Assembly: GCA_016302925.1 (NCBI GenBank)
Contig: JAEDMR010000098.1
Location: 1 to 7,306, forward strand
Direction: 5' to 3'
Origin: Bacillota bacterium
GTDB taxonomy: Bacteria > Bacillota > Clostridia > Peptostreptococcales > Anaerovoracaceae
DNA length: 7,306 nt
This document shows positions 1 through 5,730 of the stretch, piece after piece (position 1 is the first letter of the stretch; the number at the start of each line of letters is the position of its first letter). The notes below the pieces were generated by a model. That model was not told the origin of the DNA. It searched no databases and saw only the letters and a list, made by a program, of their open reading frames with translations. A program made the position numbers and the translations under genes.

Positions 1-2386
1 AATACTTCACGTCCGTTACCTCCAGGCAGTGCTCCTTATCGTTCTGCACCACAGTAACTTCAATCTTATATACCGCATCGTCGCAGATATATCCGCTTTC
101 CAGCACTTCACGGATCTCAAAGGTATAATTTCCTGCTGACCGGAATGTTACCGGTGCAAAATCCACACGCCCGGTGTGATCGCCTTCGGTTTCATTGGTT
201 ACGGTCTGCAGAACCTGATTACCGCCGCCTGTTACGTCAGTCAGCGTAAAACGGAATGCTTTTACGGATGGTCTGCCGTCCAGGTTTTTCAGAATGGAGA
301 ACTGTGCATCCACGTCCACTTCTGTCTCGTCATATCCTGTATTTACAAACGCTTCTGCTGCCGGATATGCCGCATTTTCGTCGGCTTTGATCACGCCGGT
401 CCGGCTTCCGTCGTCTGCTGCGATCAGCTCACCGCTGAAATCGTGCAGTTCTTTGTCACCCATCGGTTTTCCGTCTGCATCCAGCTCGGTTACGGTGTAC
501 TGCGCACCGGCCGGAATTCCGATCAGGGCGATGGATTCTCCCGCTGCAAGGGAAAGAATCGTTGTCATCTTACCGGTTTCTGTATTCTTTTTCAGCGTAA
601 TGGATGCCGGATGAGTGCCTTCTGCCGTTTCACAGCCGGTTGTGTTTCCGTATGTGTATTCTGCATCGAGAGCCGCATACTGTGTCTCCAGCATCTCTGA
701 ATTGGTCCATTCGTGGCTGTTTGAAGCCAGGAATGCCTTGCCGTAGTCCAGTTCCACCAGGAAGTCGTAGTGACGGTCCGTATTGGCTTCGCCTGTTACA
801 TTCCTTGTGGTCTTGCTGATGGTCAAGCCGCCCAGGTCGTGGCAGTTCTCTATGGCTGTCGGGTCCTGCGTCTGGCCCACCGGAATCAGATCATTGCTCT
901 TTTCATAGCCTGCAGGTGCGGATACTTCCCGTACATAATAGGTGATCATATCGGTCCCGTCGGTATTTTTTTCTTCGTCCAGGTTTTCCCAGGTGATCTC
1001 GCCGTTTTCATCTGTGGTTTTATTTGCTAGACCCGGGTACGGAACCGGTTCTGTCAGATCGCCGTATTTCACATACAGGGCGAATTCCACGCCTTCCAGC
1101 GTCGGATTCTCCGCACCCTCCGGCACCTGTACACTGCCGTCGTATTTCTTTACTTTCACAGTTTTCGTTCCCAGCTGGAAGCCGATGGTGGTTTTCCGAT
1201 GGATCGGTGTGGATCCTTCACCGGTTCCCACGAAGCTCTGTGCATAGGAACGCTGTACCTTTCCGGTTTCCGGATTGATCGGCTCGTAGAAGTAGAAGCC
1301 GGTCTCGATCGTCTGGCTTCCGTCCAGAACCAGCTGAATCTCCGGTTGGCCTCTCAATGACGCAGCCGATACATTCTCAAAGGTGATGGTGTACATTCCG
1401 TCTTTATCTGCTGTCAGCTTATTTCCTTCCCCACTGAGGAGCTGCCAGGTCTGGCTCTGCTCTCCCAGAGATGCGGTCAGCTTCAGATCGCCTGTATCCT
1501 TGAAGGTACCCTTCAGCTGAAAGGATGCGCTCACATCGTAGACTGCACCTTCTGCGGTCAGCTTTTTCACGGTCAGAACGGTATTTTCATCGGTGAACTG
1601 CACGATGACGGATTGATTCTCATAGCCTGCTTCTGAGCTTTCCACCAGGTAGTTATATACCTTCTGGATCCGGTTTTTGCGTTCGCTGTTTTCGCGTTCG
1701 CTGTATCCGCCGTCCGGTATATTCTTAATCTCCTCATCCAGTTCAGGTGACAGGATTTTCCCCAAATCCGCCTTGATGGTCCCGGTATAGATGTCTTTCA
1801 GATTGTTCGGATTCGCCAGGCTCCAGATGGCCCACTGGGTTGCACTCAATGCTTCGCCTCTGGTCAGATTGCCGTCCTCTTCTTTGATTTCGGCGTTCGA
1901 TGCAAGGGTGCTCAGCTCTGTATCGGAATATCCCGCATGGAAACCGTATTTCAGAATATACCGCAGCCGGGCCGCGTTTTCCTTGGTATAATAGGCGGTG
2001 TAGTCCGAACCGGTTGCACTATCCTCGTTCAGTGCATCTTCCAGGTTGGTTCTTACATAGGTTGTACCATTTTTTGCGTCTGTAATCAGGTCGCAGCAGT
2101 AAACCCCGAAGGCTTCACTGTCACTTGCTCCCAGCAGCTTCAGACTGAACAGCGCCGGTGCGATTCCTCTGTGCTCCTTGCCGTCCTGATCATTATAGCT
2201 GATTCTGTGCGGGCTTCTCAGATACCAGCCCGGGTTTACATAAATTGCGGAGGTTGTACTGCTCTCGCCCCCTGCAGTTCCTCCCGCATCAGCACTTGCA
2301 CTCACTGTGCTGAACATGGTCACGATCATTGCAACAATCAAAAACACTGCTCCAAATCGCTTGAACTTTCTTTTTTGCATTCTCAT
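1..2386 (-). CDS. Cys-Gln thioester surface adhesin with Cna-B/SpaA and FctA-like domains (3' end outside window)
   Basis: A secreted, probably wall-anchored adhesin; the 795 N-terminal residues are visible and the frame stays open to the window edge. Residues 1-32 form a signal peptide (basic MRMQKRKFKR, hydrophobic core 12-26, likely cut after ASA at 30-32). Residues ~46-250 fit a thioester domain: YCCD at 96-99 supplies the Cys (C97 by the YCxD pattern) and TQWAIW at 183-188 supplies Gln184. Members of this family use such a bond to attach covalently to host ligands. Residues ~260-400 form the beta-rich linker usual after it (FYFYEP, then QSFVGTGEG). Residues ~407-505 are SpaA/Cna-B-like (KTVKVKK, then YYVREVSAPAGY with candidate isopeptide Glu487). 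Residues ~520-685 are a second Cna-B-like domain. Residues ~690-795 begin an FctA/Spy0128-like domain (FRFTLTDV, YTFEIREV). Any LPXTG signal would be off-window. The start could instead be the ATG at 2380, which is better spaced from AGGAGG. Isopeptide residues are inferred by motif only. Confidence 0.9.
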   Translation of the reverse strand, partial: MRMQKRKFKRFGAVFLIVAMIVTMFSTVSASADAGGTAGGESSTTSAIYVNPGWYLRSPHRISYNDQDGKEHRGIAPALFSLKLLGASDSEAFGVYCCDLITDAKNGTTYVRTNLEDALNEDSATGSDYTAYYTKENAARLRYILKYGFHAGYSDTELSTLASNAEIKEEDGNLTRGEALSATQWAIWSLANPNNLKDIYTGTIKADLGKILSPELDEEIKNIPDGGYSERENSERKNRIQKVYNYLVESSEAGYENQSVIVQFTDENTVLTVKKLTAEGAVYDVSASFQLKGTFKDTGDLKLTASLGEQSQTWQLLSGEGNKLTADKDGMYTITFENVSAASLRGQPEIQLVLDGSQTIETGFYFYEPINPETGKVQRSYAQSFVGTGEGSTPIHRKTTIGFQLGTKTVKVKKYDGSVQVPEGAENPTLEGVEFALYVKYGDLTEPVPYPGLANKTTDENGEITWENLDEEKNTDGTDMITYYVREVSAPAGYEKSNDLIPVGQTQDPTAIENCHDLGGLTISKTTRNVTGEANTDRHYDFLVELDYGKAFLASNSHEWTNSEMLETQYAALDAEYTYGNTTGCETAEGTHPASITLKKNTETGKMTTILSLAAGESIALIGIPAGAQYTVTELDADGKPMGDKELHDFSGELIAADDGSRTGVIKADENAAYPAAEAFVNTGYDETEVDVDAQFSILKNLDGRPSVKAFRFTLTDVTGGGNQVLQTVTNETEGDHTGRVDFAPVTFRSAGNYTFEIREVLESGYICDDAVYKIEVTVVQNDKEHCLEVTDVKY

Positions 2387-2389
2387 GTG

Positions 2390-2395
2390 CCTCCT
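2390..2395 (-). promoter_or_regulatory. Ribosome binding site AGGAGG of the adhesin gene
   Basis: A perfect AGGAGG on the minus strand lies 3 nt before the ATG at 2386 and 9 nt before the in-frame ATG at 2380. The second spacing is the normal one, so translation may begin at 2380 and give a protein two residues shorter (MQKRKFKRFG). Either choice leaves an intact signal peptide. Confidence 0.75.
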
Positions 2396-2443
2396 CTCCC
2401 CTTTATTTTGAAGAGCAAAAAATCATGGTCAAGTTACATTCTT

Positions 2444-2472
2444 AGTATACCATATTCCGGTTACGGTTACAG
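2444..2472 (-). promoter_or_regulatory. Probable promoter of the adhesin gene
   Basis: On the minus strand a -10 box TATACT lies at 2449-2444. The hexamer 17 bp upstream, at 2472-2467, is CTGTAA, a poor match to TTGACA. A start near 2437 would give a leader of about 50 nt. A/T tracts at 2491-2520 sit where an UP element would be. The good -10 with a weak -35, overlapped by GGTTAC repeats, suggests activator dependence; that is inference. Confidence 0.55.
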
Positions 2473-2486
2473 TTTCGGTTACAGTT
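2459..2486. repeat. GGTTAC repeat cluster over the adhesin -35 region
   Basis: On the plus strand GGTTAC occurs at 2459-2464, 2465-2470 and 2477-2482. The longer unit CGGTTACAGTT is repeated exactly at 2464-2474 and 2476-2486, 12 bp apart. A further GTTAC is at 2433-2437. The cluster covers the -35 position of the adhesin promoter. Direct repeats about one helical turn apart in this position are typical of a response-regulator or other activator site. No regulator can be named from the sequence. Confidence 0.5.
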
Positions 2487-2592
2487 GGAGATTTTTCATT
2501 CAAAAAATGCTGATTTTTTTCAAACCAGAACCGTTCTGTATCTGTAATTCTTGTGTGTCTCAACTGTATCCCCCTGCTGTGTCATTGCTTTC

Positions 2593-3293
2593 ATGATTGG
2601 TGATGACGAACAGGTTGAATCAAAGATAGACGCGAATACATCTGCTCTTTTTCTTACGCTCACTGCAGAATCGTCCGGATTTTGCAAAACGTTTGAATCG
2701 TTCAATGCATCAAAAAAAGGAAGCAGCGTACCACTGCGGAACATGCCTTGCCATCCGCTTCGTGCAGCCAAAGTGCTGCAGAATCTGTTAGACGGGCATC
2801 TCTTTTTGAAGGGAAACGGAAACACCCGGCAGGAAGCCATCTCTTCCATTTTAGATCAGGTTTCTCTATGGCCTTTCGTTGTTCCCTGCACAGAATCGGA
2901 AAACCTGCCGTACCAGATACCGAGCTTTTTTGGGGTTCTGCAGGACAAGGAAAGTCTTCCGTCCCTCGAAAAAAATATCCTTAATATCGTCACGGGGAAG
3001 GCACTGGTAACAAGGGATCTCTCTCCAAGAGAGACGCATGGCGAAGAATCCCACAAAAAATATTATGTGACGATGGATGGTCTGTGCAAATTTTTCTGTA
3101 AAAATGGTGAAACAGAAGAGATCGTCTACCAGGCAGTGCAGAGTCTCTACAAAAACACTGCGTCTATTTCCTGGACAAAGTGCCTTTTGAGCTGTACAAG
3201 CCGTTTGAGCCGGACATTGCGATTACGCTTTACCGAACCGGCGAGGATCTCGGTCTTCCGACCAATACCGCGGAGTGGGAGCAGTCCAAATGA
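2593..3293 (+). pseudogene. Unrecognised gene broken by a frameshift at an A5 tract
   Basis: I do not recognise this protein. From the ATG at 2593 (MIGDDEQVESK) an open frame runs to about 3153 and reads as a soluble, mixed-charge protein without signal peptide or membrane segments. After the A5 tract at 3151-3155 that frame turns into an improbable Ser/Arg/Pro-rich tail ending beyond 3300. The frame one base back instead continues as HCVYFLDKVPFELYKPFEP and ends at TGA 3291-3293 with a natural-looking C-terminus (AEWEQSK). One extra A would join the halves into about 234 residues. The frame can be extended upstream to TTG 2551, just after an in-frame TAA at 2545, but neither start has a ribosome binding site. 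It is divergent from the adhesin and convergent with tRNA-Leu. A decayed gene is the simplest reading; a sequencing error or a phase-variable A tract remain possible. Confidence 0.55.
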
Positions 3294-3322
3294 AACGGGT
3301 TCGAAACCCTTCCCGATGGCAT

Positions 3323-3354
3323 AAAAAAAATTGAAGTCCGAAGACTTCAATTTT
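3323..3354 (-). terminator. tRNA-Leu terminator with UUCG loop, possibly bidirectional
   Basis: On the minus strand, just after the tRNA, AAAATTGAAGTC pairs perfectly with GACTTCAATTTT around a UUCG loop closed by C-G, a very stable tetraloop. The T run is eight long in that direction. On the plus strand the same hairpin ends with TTTT, so it may also stop transcripts of the pseudogene that converges on it. Confidence 0.85.
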
Positions 3355-3357
3355 CTC

Positions 3358-3440
3358 TGGTGCGGTCTAAGGGATTCGAACCCCCATGGTCTCCCACACG
3401 GACCTGAACCGTGCGCGTCTGCCAATTCCGCCAAGACCGC
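3358..3440 (-). tRNA. tRNA-Leu (anticodon CAG), CCA encoded
   Basis: The minus strand folds as a complete 83-nt tRNA. The acceptor stem is GCGGTCT with AGACCGC, then discriminator A and encoded CCA. The D stem is GCG/CGC and the D loop holds TTGG. The anticodon stem is CACGG/CCGTG with loop TTCAGGT, giving anticodon CAG, which reads leucine codon CUG. The variable arm TGG-GAGA-CCA can pair, as expected of a class II tRNA. The T arm has loop TTCGAAT, with two G-U pairs at the outer end of its stem. It has its own promoter upstream and a hairpin terminator directly after the CCA, so it is probably a single-gene transcript. Confidence 0.95.
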
Positions 3441-3482
3441 ATATTCACTTTTTATTTGCATTCTTTGCCGAACGCAAGATTT

Positions 3483-3511
3483 ATTATACTACCCTTATCT
3501 CCAAAAAGCAA
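3483..3511 (-). promoter_or_regulatory. Promoter of tRNA-Leu
   Basis: On the minus strand a perfect -10 TATAAT (3488-3483) follows TTGCTT (3511-3506) with a 17-bp spacer. The expected start near 3476 leaves a 5' leader of about 35 nt before the mature tRNA end at 3440, to be removed by RNase P. Confidence 0.75.
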
Positions 3512-3597
3512 GCACTTTTTTCATTTTTTTATAAATATTTTGATATTTTTTTCGTGTCTGCCCGTCAGGCTGCTGGCGGTAAGGTCCCATGCAGATT

Positions 3598-3635
3598 CCG
3601 TACAGGAGAACGTCAACCTGTACGGTGTGTTTTTT
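3598..3635 (+). terminator. Perfect 9-bp hairpin followed by T6
   Basis: CCGTACAGG (3598-3606) pairs perfectly with CCTGTACGG (3617-3625) around a 10-nt loop, and six T follow at 3630-3635 after TGTG. As a Rho-independent terminator it would work on the plus strand, yet no plus-strand gene lies just upstream. On the minus strand it lies 79 bases past the permease stop, with no T run after it, and could serve as a 3' end-stabilising hairpin. The direction of use is uncertain. Confidence 0.4.
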
Positions 3636-3672
3636 CATTTCAGGTTGCTTTCTGCACCGGACAGGCGCAGGT

Positions 3673-3702
3673 CCAGCCTGCACCAGCCTGCACCAGGCTG
3701 CA
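3673..3702. repeat. 10-bp tandem repeat, three units
   Basis: CCAGCCTGCA is present at 3673-3682 and 3683-3692, and CCAGGCTGCA at 3693-3702. The single C-to-G change in the third unit lets AGCCTG at 3685-3690 pair with CAGGCT at 3694-3699 as a small hairpin. The array ends two bases before the permease stop codon on the 3' side of that gene. Confidence 0.7.
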
Positions 3703-3704
3703 CC

Positions 3705-4904
3705 TCAAATCTCGATCTTCTTCCGCGCAAGCCGGCTGTAGACGCTGCGGCGAAGCAGGGCGTACAGAACGGAGAACAGCGGAATGAAGACGATGATACC
3801 GAAGATGCCGGACACGCTTCCGCCGACCACCACGGCCAGCAGGGTCCAGATCGGCGGAAGGCCCACCGAGCCGCCTACAACCTTCGGATAGATCAGGTTG
3901 CCTTCGATCTGCTGCACCACGAAGAATAGGATGATAAACCACAGTACCTTTGCCGGTGCTTCCACCAGAATCAGCAGAATACCGAACACCAGGCCGATGA
4001 ATGCTCCCACAAACGGAATCAATGCCATGGCGCCGATGATGACGCCGATGGTGATGGCACACGGGAAGCCGCCCACCAGAAGCGCCACGCAGAACATGCC
4101 GCCCAGAATCACCGCTTCCAGACACTGTCCGGACAGGAAGCTGCTGAAAGTCTTGTAGGACAGACTGGCGATATCGCAGATTTTATCCGCCCAGGATTTT
4201 TTCAGATAGGCATATGCCAGCTTTTTTGCCTGCTGGCCCAGCTTCTTCTTATTCAGCAGAATATAGATGGCGAATACCATGCCAAAGCCGATGTTTGACA
4301 GCACGCTGACCACACTGCCGGCGGCAGTTCCTGCAGTAGACAGGATGGTACCCATATTGCTCTGCAGTTCACCCAGAATGGACTTGACATCGATTCGGTT
4401 CAGAGCGTTTTCGATCATCGATGTATCGATGTGATGGGCTTTCAGATAGGCCAGCCACTTCGGATACTCTTCCATAACGCCCATCACCAGCGTCCGTATG
4501 GAATCTGCCAGATTCGGAAAGATTACGCCGGAAATGAAGCTGATCACCATGACGAACAACACAAGGGTCACCACCAGACAGACCGGCCCTTTGCACCGGC
4601 CAAGGAAGTGAAGACCCTTGCGGCTGCCGAGACGGTCACACTGCTTCTCGAAGAAATGCATCGGTACGTTCAGGATGAATGCGATGACACCGCCTACAAT
4701 TAGCGGCATAAACAGGCTGACCACAGCCCAGATCTTCGTCCCCACAATATCCAGATGGGACAGCCCCACGAACGCTGCCGCACCGATGAGGATCAGCAGC
4801 AAAATCTCCCGAAAAGCCAGCCCGCTTCCTTTATTTTCTATATTTTCTTTATTTTCCCTCAAAATCCATTCACCCCATTTCTGCCGAAACAGCCCGGCGC
4901 ACAT
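3705..4904 (-). CDS. AI-2E family transporter (PerM/YtvI-like membrane permease)
   Basis: A 399-residue inner-membrane protein of the AI-2E/UPF0118 family (TqsA, PerM, YtvI relatives), whose substrates are mostly unknown. Residue numbers are from the ATG at 4904. Membrane segments are visible at about 33-49, 58-80, 108-129, 200-217, 262-280, 284-314, 319-331 and 351-384, with a large polar domain at ~131-195 as is normal for the family. The signature region is clear: ALIPFVGAFIG (294-304) and QQIEGNLIYPKVVGGSVGLPP (331-351). The tail is basic. Length is usual. It begins 12 bases after the nitroreductase stop on the same strand, so co-transcription is likely. The ATG at 4904 has no ribosome binding site, whereas TTG at 4862-4860 has GGGGTG 8 nt upstream and would give a start MRENKENIENK. 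I think TTG is at least as likely. Autoinducer-2 export is not shown by this sequence. Confidence 0.9.
   Translation of the reverse strand: MCAGLFRQKWGEWILRENKENIENKGSGLAFREILLLILIGAAAFVGLSHLDIVGTKIWAVVSLFMPLIVGGVIAFILNVPMHFFEKQCDRLGSRKGLHFLGRCKGPVCLVVTLVLFVMVISFISGVIFPNLADSIRTLVMGVMEEYPKWLAYLKAHHIDTSMIENALNRIDVKSILGELQSNMGTILSTAGTAAGSVVSVLSNIGFGMVFAIYILLNKKKLGQQAKKLAYAYLKKSWADKICDIASLSYKTFSSFLSGQCLEAVILGGMFCVALLVGGFPCAITIGVIIGAMALIPFVGAFIGLVFGILLILVEAPAKVLWFIILFFVVQQIEGNLIYPKVVGGSVGLPPIWTLLAVVVGGSVSGIFGIIVFIPLFSVLYALLRRSVYSRLARKKIEI
4871..4876 (-). promoter_or_regulatory. Ribosome binding site supporting the TTG start of the permease
   Basis: GGGGTG on the minus strand, continuing as GGGGTGA, lies 8 nt before the in-frame TTG at 4862-4860. 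No comparable site precedes the upstream ATG at 4904. It is a partial match to GGAGGTGA and is the main argument for the shorter protein of 385 residues. Confidence 0.45.
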
Positions 4905-4916
4905 ATTTTGTGCATT

Positions 4917-5702
4917 CTATTTCATCGTAATATCCGCCCGCTTCACTCGTTCCGGAATGTACAGATAGTCTTCCTTCGGCCAGCCCACCAGGAGTCCGCC
5001 GTAAAAGCTGTGCTTTTCCGGAATGCCGAAGTACTCCTGCAGCGCAGGAATGGTGTTGGCAAAACGGGTCAGATAGCCGGCCCAGCAGGTGCCCAGTCCC
5101 TTCGCCTGGAGCATCAGGTCCGCATAGTCCAGCGCCAGTGCAGTATCCACGGCAGGGTTGATTGCCCGGTCCCTGGCGTATGCCAGGATGACCGTATTGG
5201 CCTTTCCCAGCACCATGTTATTTCCCCGGGCATATTCGGAGACCACCTCCGGACTCTGCCCGGTTTCCTTCAGCCAGGCCAGAATATCGGCCATGATGGC
5301 GTCTAGCTTTTCCCGCCCCTGGATTACGATATACTTCGCGGGGTGCTGGTTCTTGGCGCTGGGTGCCCAGGCTGCCGTTTCCAGTGCATGACAGATTACA
5401 GCCGGATCCACCGGCTCCTCCCGGAAATCCCGGTAGGAACGGCGTGTCAGCAGGAAGCTCTCCAAATCCTCGCCGAAGGTGTCAGACACCACCGGCTTTT
5501 CTTCGGAAATCATCATGGGGCTGTCGCCAAACGTAATGGCGCCTTCCGGGCAGACGATCCCGCAGTGCATGCACTTCGCACAGCCGACGGCCTTATCCTC
5601 CAGCACCACCGGCCAGCCATCTCTGGCCTCGAGAATCGTCCAGATACATACGCGGGTGCACTGAAGGCACCCGACGCATTTTTCAGAATCAATCTTTATC
5701 AT
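4917..5702 (-). CDS. Nitroreductase with N-terminal 2x[4Fe-4S] ferredoxin domain
   Basis: A 261-residue cytoplasmic FMN flavoprotein fused to a bacterial-type ferredoxin. The ferredoxin part (1-~58) has two complete cluster motifs: C9, C12, C15, C19 and C41, C44, C47, C51 followed by P. The nitroreductase fold follows: LTRRSYRDF (85-93) and APSAKNQHP (113-121) are the FMN-binding regions, KGLGTCWAG (191-199) is the family's glycine-rich motif, and GLLVGWPKE (236-244) is the usual C-terminal strand. Such fusions are common in anaerobes, where ferredoxin electrons may reach FMN within one chain; the natural substrate is usually unknown, and nitro compounds are only a class label. The ATG at 5702 has GGGAGG at 5714-5709, 6 nt upstream. 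It lies 28 bases after purL and 12 bases before the first possible permease start, so it is probably the middle gene of the operon. No redox-responsive site is seen. Confidence 0.93.
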   Translation of the reverse strand: MIKIDSEKCVGCLQCTRVCIWTILEARDGWPVVLEDKAVGCAKCMHCGIVCPEGAITFGDSPMMISEEKPVVSDTFGEDLESFLLTRRSYRDFREEPVDPAVICHALETAAWAPSAKNQHPAKYIVIQGREKLDAIMADILAWLKETGQSPEVVSEYARGNNMVLGKANTVILAYARDRAINPAVDTALALDYADLMLQAKGLGTCWAGYLTRFANTIPALQEYFGIPEKHSFYGGLLVGWPKEDYLYIPERVKRADITMK

Positions 5703-5708
5703 AAAAAG

Positions 5709-5714
5709 CCTCCC
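5709..5714 (-). promoter_or_regulatory. Ribosome binding site of the nitroreductase
   Basis: GGGAGG on the minus strand lies 6 nt before the ATG at 5702, within the 28-bp gap after the purL stop. It fixes the start that keeps the whole first ferredoxin motif. Confidence 0.75.
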
Positions 5715-5730
5715 GCAATTTCACAGCAGA

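Noticed and set aside
2464..2486. LytTR-type response regulator site
   Set aside because: ACAGTT resembles the core, but the two copies start 12 bp apart instead of the roughly 21-22 bp expected for LytTR pairs.
2502..2520. A/T hairpin AAAAAAT-GCTG-ATTTTTT as a terminator
   Set aside because: The stem has only A-T pairs and no gene ends there; it is better explained as A/T-rich DNA upstream of the adhesin promoter.
176..2596. Several plus-strand frames of 60-219 codons across the adhesin
   Set aside because: They are Cys/Arg/Ser-rich shadows of the continuous adhesin frame on the minus strand, which has signal peptide and domain motifs.
2520..2849. Minus-strand 109-codon frame opposite the pseudogene
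   Set aside because: Composition is Arg/Ser/Phe-rich without recognisable pattern, and it would run into the adhesin promoter region; the plus-strand frame is far more protein-like.
3147..3461. Minus-strand 104-codon frame starting with AELADAHGSG-type sequence
   Set aside because: It is the well-known false translation of a tRNA-Leu gene and runs on through the terminator into the pseudogene antisense.
3495..3683. Minus-strand small frame; from its internal ATG (3638) it reads MKKHTVQVDVLLYGICMGPY and ends in lysine-rich sequence
   Set aside because: No ribosome binding site, it is built over the perfect hairpin, and its 3' end overlaps the -35 of the tRNA promoter. Possible but unsupported.
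3640..4125. Minus-strand 161-codon frame within the permease
   Set aside because: Gly/Arg/His-rich shadow in another frame of the AI-2E permease, whose membrane segments are continuous through the region.
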